Below are positions 1 to 5,108 of a DNA stretch of 5,802 nucleotides, piece by piece (the first letter of the stretch is position 1; each line of letters opens with the position of its first letter). The notes beneath the pieces are model-generated. The model did not search any database, was not told the origin of the DNA, and saw only the letters and a program-made list of their open reading frames with translations. Location: assembly GCA_023818995.1 (NCBI GenBank), contig JAMWDA010000098.1, positions 1 to 5,802 of the forward strand, given 5' to 3'. The DNA is from Candidatus Omnitrophota bacterium. Lineage in GTDB: Bacteria; Omnitrophota; Gorgyraeia; Duberdicusellales; 4484-171. A program made the translations under genes and the position numbers.

Positions 1-94
1 GATTTAGTTAACCAACGATGATAGATGAGAAGGGAAAAATAATATAAAGGGAAGAACTGTGGGTGTGTTACCAAGAAGGTACGAAGGGGTGGGG

Positions 95-119
95 TTGATT
101 GAAGAATTTCTCTAATCAA
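95..119 (+). promoter_or_regulatory. Inverted repeat / hairpin upstream of atpK
   Basis: TTGATT at 95-100 is perfectly complementary to AATCAA at 114-119. The stem can be extended inward by GAA(101-103)/TTC(108-110) with a bulge on the 3' side. No T tract follows (AAAGAGCGG), so it does not look like an intrinsic terminator. It is a possible RNA structure or operator-like site in the atpK leader. The function is unknown, and a chance repeat in AT-rich DNA is possible. Confidence 0.3.
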
Positions 120-146
120 AGAGCGGTAGAGATTATTAATCATAAA

Positions 147-170
147 TAGTGTAAGAAATTCCTTGCACTA
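147..170 (+). promoter_or_regulatory. Nine-base-pair hairpin just upstream of the atpK ribosome binding site
   Basis: TAGTGTAAG (147-155) pairs with CTTGCACTA (162-170) over nine base pairs, one of them a G-U wobble, around a six-base loop AAATTC. The hairpin ends ten bases before the SD (181-186). A short TGTTTTC follows, which is too weak a U tract for a confident terminator. A stem at this place could stabilise a processed atpK transcript or act as an attenuator. That would suit a subunit needed in about ten copies per complex, but the role is inferred from position only. Confidence 0.4.
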
Positions 171-190
171 TGTTTTCAGGGGAGGTAAAT

Positions 191-631
191 ATGAATTTAG
201 GAGATATGAATTTTTCTCTAACACTTTCCGCTATAGGTTCAGCCTTAGGTACAGGTGTAGCAGGAATGTCTGCTGTAGGAGCATGGAAAAAAGCATTTTC
301 TCAGAATAAGTCCGCACCATTTATTTTGCTTGCTTTTATTGGTGCCCCCCTTACCCAAACGATTTATGGTATGATTTTAAGAAATCAGATTCTTAAAGCG
401 AATTTGGGAAGTAGTGGGGAGAGCTATATTTATCAGATGATTATAGGATTTTTGGGAGGATTAGCTATTGGTACTTCGGCATTTTTGCAGGGTAAGGTAG
501 CGGCATGTGCTAGTGATGCTTTAGGTGAAACAGGTAAAGGATTTGGTCAGTATATGTTAGCTTTAGGGATTGTGGAGACAGTAGCAATATTCGTTTTAGT
601 ATTTTGTATGATGGCGTTACCTAAGAGTTAA
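191..631 (+). CDS. atpK: V-type ATP synthase/ATPase subunit K (membrane rotor c subunit, proteolipid)
   Basis: This 146-residue protein forms the membrane rotor ring of a V/A-type ATPase, which couples ATP hydrolysis or synthesis to ion movement. It has four hydrophobic helices in two hairpins, at about residues 9-32, 41-68, 80-111 and 119-143. This is the duplicated 16-kDa layout, with a single essential acidic residue, Glu129, in helix 4 (GIVET). By recall-based alignment to the Enterococcus hirae NtpK sodium site (Leu61, Thr64, Gln65, Gln110, Glu139), the matching positions are Ala52, Thr55, Gln56, Gln100 and Glu129. All the side-chain ligands are kept, so sodium transport is likely (inference). 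The start is ATG 191, because GGAGGT at 181-186 lies at ideal spacing. An in-frame ATG at 170 lies at the base of a hairpin, overlaps no SD and would add seven residues. No other ATPase gene follows, so K is the last gene here, as in operons of the E-A-B-D-I-K type. Confidence 0.93.
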   Translation: MNLGDMNFSLTLSAIGSALGTGVAGMSAVGAWKKAFSQNKSAPFILLAFIGAPLTQTIYGMILRNQILKANLGSSGESYIYQMIIGFLGGLAIGTSAFLQGKVAACASDALGETGKGFGQYMLALGIVETVAIFVLVFCMMALPKS

Positions 632-642
632 ATTTAGCTTTT

Positions 643-717
643 GGGCGGTTAGCTCAGTTGGTATAGAGCGTTTCCCTTACAAGGAAGAGGTCACAGGTTC
701 GAATCCTGTACCGCCCA
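643..717 (+). tRNA. tRNA-Val (anticodon TAC)
   Basis: A complete cloverleaf can be folded by eye. The acceptor stem GGGCGGT (643-649) pairs with ACCGCCC (710-716), and the discriminator base is A717. The D stem is GCTC/GAGC (652-655 with 666-669). The anticodon stem is TTTCC/GGAAG (671-675 with 683-687) around loop CTTACAA, with anticodon TAC at 678-680, which reads GUA and related valine codons. The T stem ACAGG/CCTGT encloses TTCGAAT (698-704). The 3' CCA is not encoded, so it must be added after transcription. The gene lies 11 bases after the atpK stop and 11 bases before the thrS ATG, so it is probably transcribed with one or both neighbours. TATGAT at 607-612 could serve as a -10 box for the tRNA, but I found no good -35 partner. 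Confidence 0.97.
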
Positions 718-728
718 TTTATAAAATT

Positions 729-2450
729 ATGAATTTAGAAACTTTAAGACACTCTTGTTCTCACATTATGGCAAGTGCAGTAAAGAAGCTCTATCCCAAT
801 GTTAAGTTGGGGATCGGTCCAGCTATAGAGAATGGGTTCTATTACGATTTTGAAATTCCCCAAGGGATAAAAGAGGATGATTTAGGTAAGATAGAGGAGA
901 TAATGAAAGAAATTATTTATAAAGATTACCCGTTTATTCACGAGATGTGGGAAAAAGATAAAGCTATAGAATTTTTTGAACGTGAAGGAGAAAAATTCAA
1001 GGTAGAACTTATAAAAGATTTAAAAGAGAATAAGGTTTCTATTTATAAACACAACGACTTCGTAGATCTATGTAAGGGTCCACATCTTAATTCCACAAAA
1101 GAGGTAAAGTATTTTAAACTATTGTCTACTTCAGGAGCATATTGGCGAGGAGAGGAAAGTAACCCTCAACTCGTGCGTATTTATGGGACAGCTTTTTATA
1201 CTGAGGATGAGCTTAACAGTTACCTTAAAAATTTAGAAGAGGCAAAGAGAAGGGATCACCGCATTTTGGGTAGAGAGTTAGATTTGGTAGATATTTACCA
1301 TAACGAAGCAGGCGCAGGTTTGGTTTTTTATCAACCTAAAGGAGCATTGTTAAGAAGAATCATTGAGGATTGGGAGATAAAAGAGCATCTAAGGAGAGGT
1401 TATAAGATGGTGATAACTCCCCATATTATGGATAAAAAACTATGGATAAAAAGCGGCCATTTAGAATATTACCAAGAGTATATGTACTCCATAGATAAAG
1501 ATAATCAAAGTTATATTTTGAAACCAATGAATTGCCCGGGACACATTCTCATCTACAAATCTAAACTGCATAGCTGGAGAGATTTACCCCTAAGGTTATT
1601 TGAGTTAGGGACAGTGTATCGTTACGAAAAAAGTGGCGTTCTACATGGATTGTTACGTGTGAGAGGATTTACCCAGGATGATGCACATATATTCTGTAAA
1701 AAAGATGACCTATATTCAGAGATCGAGAATGTTTTAGATTTTGTAAAATATACTATGGTTAAGTTTGGATTTGAAGAGTTTTTTGCTGAGTTAAGCACAA
1801 GACCGGAAAAATTTATTGGGGAGAAAGAGGATTGGGAGAATTCTGAAAAGATATTAGAGGAAGTATTAAAGAATAAAGGGTTTAGTTATGTTATAAATAA
1901 AGGGGAAGGAGCTTTTTACGGGCCCAAGATAGATATTAAATTAAAAGATGCCTTAGGCCGGCAATGGCAGTGCGCTACCGTTCAGCTTGATTACAATATG
2001 CCCAAAAGATTTGAGGTAACTTATAGGGATGCCAATGGTAAAGAAGTAATGGTAGCGATGATACATAGGGTTATCCTTGGGAGTATAGAGAGATTTATAG
2101 CAACTCTTATTGAACATTACGGGGGTAGATTCCCTTTTTGGTTAGCTCCTATTCAGATAATTATTTTGAATATAACTAGAGAGGTAAAGGATTACGCTTA
2201 CGAATTAAAGGATATTTTGGAAAGAGATAATTTCAGAGTAGAGGTAGATTCGCGTGATGAAACGTTGCAGAAAAAAATTCGTGAAAATGAACAGGAAAAA
2301 ATTCCCTACATAGTTATTTTGGGCAAAAAAGAAAAAGAAAACAAGAAGGTATCAGTAAGAAAAAGAGGAGGAATAGATTTAGGGGTAATGAGTATAGAAG
2401 AAGCAATAGGGTTGTTTAAAAAAGAGAGAGAAGAAAAAAAGGAGGTGTAA
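729..2450 (+). CDS. thrS: Threonine--tRNA ligase (ThrRS) lacking the TGS domain
   Basis: This class II synthetase of 573 residues activates threonine and attaches it to tRNA-Thr in the cytoplasm. It begins directly with the N2 editing domain: HxxxH at His8/His12 plus Cys115 and His119 (DLCKGPH), the set that hydrolyses mischarged Ser-tRNA-Thr. The catalytic core (about 190-470) has zinc ligands Cys269 (MNCPGH), His320 (DDAHIFC) and His446 (MIHRVILGS). The motif 2 arginine is Arg298 and the motif 3 arginine is Arg455 (GSIERF). The HGTP anticodon-binding domain covers about 473-573. These residues sit a constant 65 positions below their E. coli counterparts, because the roughly 60-residue TGS domain is missing. 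No TGS sequence could precede it, since a tRNA gene ends 11 bases upstream. The start is ATG 729, which lacks an SD in TTTATAAAATT. infC starts one base after the stop. Confidence 0.97.
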   Translation: MNLETLRHSCSHIMASAVKKLYPNVKLGIGPAIENGFYYDFEIPQGIKEDDLGKIEEIMKEIIYKDYPFIHEMWEKDKAIEFFEREGEKFKVELIKDLKENKVSIYKHNDFVDLCKGPHLNSTKEVKYFKLLSTSGAYWRGEESNPQLVRIYGTAFYTEDELNSYLKNLEEAKRRDHRILGRELDLVDIYHNEAGAGLVFYQPKGALLRRIIEDWEIKEHLRRGYKMVITPHIMDKKLWIKSGHLEYYQEYMYSIDKDNQSYILKPMNCPGHILIYKSKLHSWRDLPLRLFELGTVYRYEKSGVLHGLLRVRGFTQDDAHIFCKKDDLYSEIENVLDFVKYTMVKFGFEEFFAELSTRPEKFIGEKEDWENSEKILEEVLKNKGFSYVINKGEGAFYGPKIDIKLKDALGRQWQCATVQLDYNMPKRFEVTYRDANGKEVMVAMIHRVILGSIERFIATLIEHYGGRFPFWLAPIQIIILNITREVKDYAYELKDILERDNFRVEVDSRDETLQKKIRENEQEKIPYIVILGKKEKENKKVSVRKRGGIDLGVMSIEEAIGLFKKEREEKKEV

Positions 2451-2454
2451 AATT
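2441..2454 (+). promoter_or_regulatory. infC ribosome binding site and AUU start codon
   Basis: GGAGGTG at 2441-2447 is a near-ideal Shine-Dalgarno embedded in the last codons of thrS. Five bases after GGAGGT comes ATT at 2452, in frame with infC. Starting there gives MKKFVRVNEKI, the expected IF3 N-terminus. The later TTG at 2485 has no SD and would cut off the conserved RVNE segment. In E. coli, IF3 rejects its own AUU start and so represses its own translation. The same feedback is inferred here. Confidence 0.88.
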
Positions 2455-2961
2455 AAAAAGTTTGTAAGAGTTAATGAGAAAATATTGGCTAAGACAGTGA
2501 GAGTAATCGGTCCTAACGGTGAACAGTTAGGGATATTTCCTCGGGAAAATGCATTAAGGAAAGCAGAGGAATACGATTTAGACTTAGTAGAGGTAGCACC
2601 TGATGCTAATCCTCCTGTATGTAGGGTAATGGATTTTGCTAAATTTAAATATGCTCAAGAAAAAAAAGAAAGAGAAGCAAAGAAGAAGCAGAAACAGGCA
2701 CAACTTAAAGAGATAAGGCTTACTCCTCGTATAGGAGCTCATGATTACGATATAAAATTAGAACATATAAAAGAATTTTTAAAAAAGGGACATAAAGTGC
2801 GCGTGCGTCTATTTTTAAAAGGTAGAGAGTTTTTCTCTCATATGGATTTAGGTAAAAAAGTTATTGACCGATTAATTGCTGATATAGAGCCTGTAGGAAA
2901 GATAGAGAGGAATGCAGAACTTTTAGGCAAATACATTATTATAGTATTCTGCCCAAAATAA
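2452..2961 (+). CDS. infC: Translation initiation factor IF-3 (ATT start)
   Basis: IF3 binds the 30S subunit, blocks premature joining of 50S, and checks the start codon and initiator tRNA. From ATT 2452 the product is 169 residues, close to the usual 170-180. The N-domain (about 1-68) has VRVNEKI, VRVIGPNGEQLGI and LDLVEVAPDANPPVCRVMD. The family signature follows as RVMDFAKFKYAQ (58-69), with Phe-Ala where Tyr-Gly is common. A lysine-rich helical linker (about 66-86) leads to the C-domain (about 87-169), with EIRLTPRIGAHDYDIK, HKVRVRLFLKGRE and the basic RNA-binding face. It is one base downstream of thrS, so the two are likely translationally coupled. rpmI follows after 42 bases with no terminator. 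Annotation from the first standard start codon, TTG 2485, would lose 11 residues. Confidence 0.96.
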   Translation: MKKFVRVNEKILAKTVRVIGPNGEQLGIFPRENALRKAEEYDLDLVEVAPDANPPVCRVMDFAKFKYAQEKKEREAKKKQKQAQLKEIRLTPRIGAHDYDIKLEHIKEFLKKGHKVRVRLFLKGREFFSHMDLGKKVIDRLIADIEPVGKIERNAELLGKYIIIVFCPK

Positions 2962-3003
2962 ATTAATTATATTTTATGATTTAATTTCAAGAGGAGGTAA
3001 GAG

Positions 3004-3204
3004 ATGCCTAAGCTTAAAACAAAGAAAGCATTAGCTAAACGGATAAAGATAACAAAGAAAAAGAAGATGTTACGTATACAAGCAGGTGCTCGTCACCTTC
3101 TTAGTGGTAAAACAAAAAAGAGGAAAAGAAAATTAAAGAAAAAAGTAAAGGTTGCACGCACGGAAAAAAAGTTGATAAAGAGAGCTTTGCCATGGTCATT
3201 CTAA
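3004..3204 (+). CDS. rpmI: 50S ribosomal protein L35
   Basis: This 66-residue, extremely basic protein is bL35 of the large ribosomal subunit. The N-terminus MPKLKTKKALAKRIKIT and the central segment ARHLLSGKTKKRKRKL (29-44) are the family hallmarks, and the length is normal (about 64-66). AGGAGGT at 2992-2998 lies five bases before ATG 3004 and supports this start. It follows infC in the classic infC-rpmI order. The usual next gene, rplT (L20, about 118 residues), is not present: only 30 bases and then a tiny membrane ORF follow. In E. coli, L20 represses rpmI by binding its leader, and the 42-base gap here leaves little room for such an operator. Confidence 0.97.
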   Translation: MPKLKTKKALAKRIKITKKKKMLRIQAGARHLLSGKTKKRKRKLKKKVKVARTEKKLIKRALPWSF

Positions 3205-3234
3205 TAGGATAAAATAAAAAATTTAGGAGAGAAT

Positions 3235-3339
3235 ATGAGTATAGGAGGATGGCTTTTATTAACCTTTTTCTGGGCAATAATATTAGGTTTGGCTTTTTTT
3301 TGTTTTAAAAAAGTGTTTTCTAAAAAAGATTTTAGATAG
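3235..3339 (+). CDS. Small single-pass membrane protein of unknown function (34 aa)
   Basis: I do not recognise this family. The 34-residue ORF starts at ATG 3235 behind a very good SD (AGGAGA 3225-3230, four bases before ATG) and ends with TAG at 3337-3339. It begins MSIGGW, then has one hydrophobic helix (about 5-24, rich in Leu, Phe, Ile and Trp, ending FFCF), and closes with a basic tail (KKVFSKKDFR). The positive-inside rule predicts an outside N-terminus and a cytoplasmic C-terminus. It sits between rpmI and gatC, where rplT would be expected. The strong SD, protein-like composition and tight spacing argue for a real gene. Small accessory subunits of transporters have this form, but no such partner is nearby, so no function is assigned. 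Confidence 0.6.
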   Translation: MSIGGWLLLTFFWAIILGLAFFCFKKVFSKKDFR

Positions 3340-3360
3340 TATATTATAAGAGCTACAATA

Positions 3361-3645
3361 ATGGTTGATAAAAAAACTGTTGATTATGTAGCAAATTTAG
3401 CGAGAATTGAGATTAGCGAAGAGGAGAAGGATTATCTTTTACCCCAGCTATCTAAAATCCTTGAGTATATAGATAAATTGAAAGAATTGGATGTTAGTAA
3501 AGTAGAACCTACACGGGGAGCATTTAGTGAAGAAAATATTTTACGGGAAGATAGAGTTGAATCAAGCGAAGTATTTAAAGATATTTTAAAGAATGCCCCC
3601 AGCCAATACAATAATCTTTTCAATATTCCCCATGTCTTAGAATGA
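3361..3645 (+). CDS. gatC: Asp-tRNA(Asn)/Glu-tRNA(Gln) amidotransferase subunit C
   Basis: GatC (94 residues, usual size about 95) is the small subunit that wraps around GatA and steadies its contact with GatB in the GatCAB complex. Family features seen are VANLARIEISEEE (10-22), an amphipathic helix leading to ELDVSKVEPT (42-51), LREDRV (61-66), KNAPSQ (77-82) and the C-terminal IPHVLE. The start ATG 3361 has only a weak SD-like TAAGAG at 3347-3352, and upstream there are 21 bases after the small membrane ORF. Such spacing suggests that translation is coupled or modest. It is the first gene of a gatC-gatA-gatB run in the common order. Confidence 0.94.
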   Translation: MVDKKTVDYVANLARIEISEEEKDYLLPQLSKILEYIDKLKELDVSKVEPTRGAFSEENILREDRVESSEVFKDILKNAPSQYNNLFNIPHVLE

Positions 3646-3669
3646 TTGACAAGGAGTAGGTTTTCAGAG

Positions 3670-5103
3670 ATGAAAGATAATATTCTTAATTTAGCCGGCT
3701 ACCAAATTTCCCATCTTATTAAGAGATCAGAGATTAGCGAAAAAGAGGTATTTTCTTTTTTTTATCGCCGTATAGAAAATATAGATAAAAAATTAAAGAG
3801 TTTTGTAGAGGTTTACCATCCACCCCTTTATTACCAAGGAGATTCCTCTTTAAAAGGTTTACCTATAGCTATTAAAGATAACATATGTATTTATGGGAAA
3901 AGAATAACCTGCGCTTCAAAAATTTTAAGTTCACATATAGCTGTTTACGATGCTACAGTTATTAAAAGATTAAAAAAGGCTGGGTTAGCTATTGTAGGTA
4001 CTACCAATATGGATGAATTTGCCTTTGGTTCTTCCACAGAAAATTCCTGTTATGGTCCAACGAGAAATCCTTGGGATTTAGAGATGGTTCCTGGAGGCTC
4101 AAGTGGTGGTTCAGCAGCAGCGGTTGCCTGTCGGTTAGTGCCTTTTGCCTTAGGTTCAGATACAGGGGGTTCTATTAGACAACCGGCTTCTTTTTGTGGA
4201 GTGGTAGGATTTAAGCCTACCTATGGAAGAGTTTCCAGATTTGGATTAGTTGCTTTTGGTTCAAGTCTTGACCAGATAGGTCCGATAACTACTAATTTTA
4301 GCGATTGCGCACATATTTTAAATATTATCTGCGGATTCGATGAGTTTGATTCTACAACTTCTAAAAAACCTGTTCCTGATTTTACCAAGGTTTTAAATTC
4401 TCCTATAGAAGGTATCAAAATAGGTTTACCTAAGGAGTATTTTGGTAAAGGTTTAGATAATGAGGTAGAGAAGAGTATTTTGGATTTAATAAGTGTATTT
4501 AAAAAATTAGGGGTTAAATTCAAAGAAATTTCTTTACCCCATACAGATTACGCTGTTGCTACATACTATATTATTGCTCCTTCTGAGGCAAGTTCCAATC
4601 TCCAAAGATTCGATGGTATCCGCTACGGTTTACGTTTAGGAGATGACCTAATGAGTATTTATAAGAGAACGCGGAAAGAAGGATTTGGAGAGGAAGCTAA
4701 AAGGAGAATTTTTATTGGCACATATAGTCTCTCCAGTGGTTATTATGAAGATTATTATTTAAGAGCAGCCAAAGTAAGAACACTGATTAAGAAAGATTTT
4801 GAGGATGTGTTTAAAGAGGTAGATGTAATTTTGACTCCTACATCTCCTACACCAGCTTTTAAATTAGGAGAAAAATCTAAGGATCCCTTGAGTATGTATC
4901 TTTCCGATATATACACTATTTCTGTTAACTTAGCAGGATTATGTGCGGTATCTTTTCCCTGTGGATTTTCCTTGCAAGGTTTACCTATAGGAGCTCAACT
5001 TATCGGTAGAGCATTTGATGAAGAAACTTTGATAAAATTGGGTTCTGCTGTTGAAAAGGAGACCGATTATCACCAAAGGATACCACCTATAGGTGTGGAT
5101 TAA
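3670..5103 (+). CDS. gatA: Asp-tRNA(Asn)/Glu-tRNA(Gln) amidotransferase subunit A
   Basis: GatA is the glutaminase of GatCAB. It releases ammonia from glutamine, and the ammonia is channelled to GatB to amidate Glu-tRNA(Gln) or Asp-tRNA(Asn). The 477-residue product is a full-length amidase-signature protein. The Ser-cisSer-Lys triad is visible as Lys69 (GLPIAIKDN), Ser144 ([11 protein letters not shown]) and Ser168 ([10 protein letters not shown]). The spacings of 75 and 24 residues match Staphylococcus aureus Lys79, Ser154 and Ser178. Other landmarks are [36 protein letters not shown] and, near the end, [11 protein letters not shown] chose ATG 3670, preceded by AAGGAG at 3651-3656 (13-base gap, rather long). 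A TTG at 3646, directly after the gatC stop, would add eight residues (MTRSRFSE), but it contains the SD itself and has none upstream. gatB follows after five bases. Confidence 0.96.
   Translation: MKDNILNLAGYQISHLIKRSEISEKEVFSFFYRRIENIDKKLKSFVEVYHPPLYYQGDSSLKGLPIAIKDNICIYGKRITCASKILSSHIAVYDATVIKRLKKAGLAIVGTTNMDEFAFGSSTENSCYGPTRNPWDLEMVPGGSSGGSAAAVACRLVPFALGSDTGGSIRQPASFCGVVGFKPTYGRVSRFGLVAFGSSLDQIGPITTNFSDCAHILNIICGFDEFDSTTSKKPVPDFTKVLNSPIEGIKIGLPKEYFGKGLDNEVEKSILDLISVFKKLGVKFKEISLPHTDYAVATYYIIAPSEASSNLQRFDGIRYGLRLGDDLMSIYKRTRKEGFGEEAKRRIFIGTYSLSSGYYEDYYLRAAKVRTLIKKDFEDVFKEVDVILTPTSPTPAFKLGEKSKDPLSMYLSDIYTISVNLAGLCAVSFPCGFSLQGLPIGAQLIGRAFDEETLIKLGSAVEKETDYHQRIPPIGVD
5084..5095. repeat. Perfect 12-bp palindrome at the gatA 3' end
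   Basis: CACCTATAGGTG reads the same on both strands. It lies inside the last codons of gatA, and its right half contains AGGTG, the only SD-like stretch before the gatB start at 5109. If folded in RNA it could partly mask that site, but the loop would be very small and the sequence also encodes conserved-looking residues (PPIGV), so chance is a fair explanation. Confidence 0.3.
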
Positions 5104-5108
5104 ATAAG

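Larger units (their letters stand above)
22..180 (+). other. Non-coding leader or intercistronic region before atpK
   Basis: No convincing gene is present here. Reading from base 1, one frame gives six sense codons (DLVNQR) and a TGA at 19-21. This could be the tail of an upstream gene, but it is too short to identify. The only other reading is an 18-codon GTG-started frame at 59-115, which has no recognisable product. The stretch is purine-rich, with G runs around 86-94, and contains two inverted repeats listed separately. A roughly 160-base structured gap before the rotor-subunit gene could be a leader that carries a promoter or regulatory RNA, or an intercistronic region in an ATPase operon. 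No clear -35/-10 pair was found. Confidence 0.5.

Noticed and set aside
59..115. An 18-codon frame with a GTG start preceded by AAGGGAAG
   Set aside because: It is very short, has a weak start context and no recognisable product, and it runs into the 95-119 inverted repeat. There is not enough to call a gene.
607..612. TATGAT as a -10 promoter box for the tRNA-Val gene
   Set aside because: There is no acceptable -35 hexamer at 16-18 bases and no extended -10 motif. A single hexamer in AT-rich DNA is expected by chance.
632..728. A T-box or a ThrRS autoregulatory operator using the tRNA upstream of thrS
   Set aside because: No T-box-like sequence or antiterminator is present. The tRNA is a genuine, complete tRNA-Val with anticodon TAC, which lacks the threonine anticodon identity that ThrRS recognises, so it is not a mimic in the E. 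coli sense.
2435..2452. A AAA AAG slippery heptamer in frame at the end of thrS, just before GGAGGTG
   Set aside because: A -1 shift would give only a short tail ending at TAA 2465-2467 and would not reach the infC frame. The SD is next to the slippery site, whereas stimulatory SDs lie about ten bases upstream of it. The A run fits a lysine-rich C-terminus and the G run fits the infC SD.
3293..3313. A T8 run followed by A6 inside the 34-aa ORF, resembling a weak hairpin or terminator
   Set aside because: The stem would be almost only A-U pairs with no GC-rich part, and the run encodes Phe codons in the membrane helix. It does not support a terminator.
3432..3623. Antisense open frame inside gatC
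   Set aside because: It is opposite a clear gatC with family motifs, has no recognisable product, and is explained as a shadow of the coding strand.
4221..4523. Antisense open frame of 100 codons inside gatA
   Set aside because: gatA is intact and well matched here. The antisense product has no family features, and its composition is that of a complemented AT-rich gene.
3856..4990. A 13-base direct repeat GGTTTACCTATAG at 3856-3868 and 4978-4990
   Set aside because: Both copies encode the GLPI motif of GatA (GLPIAIKD and GLPIGAQL) with the same favoured codons. Coding convergence is enough to explain them.
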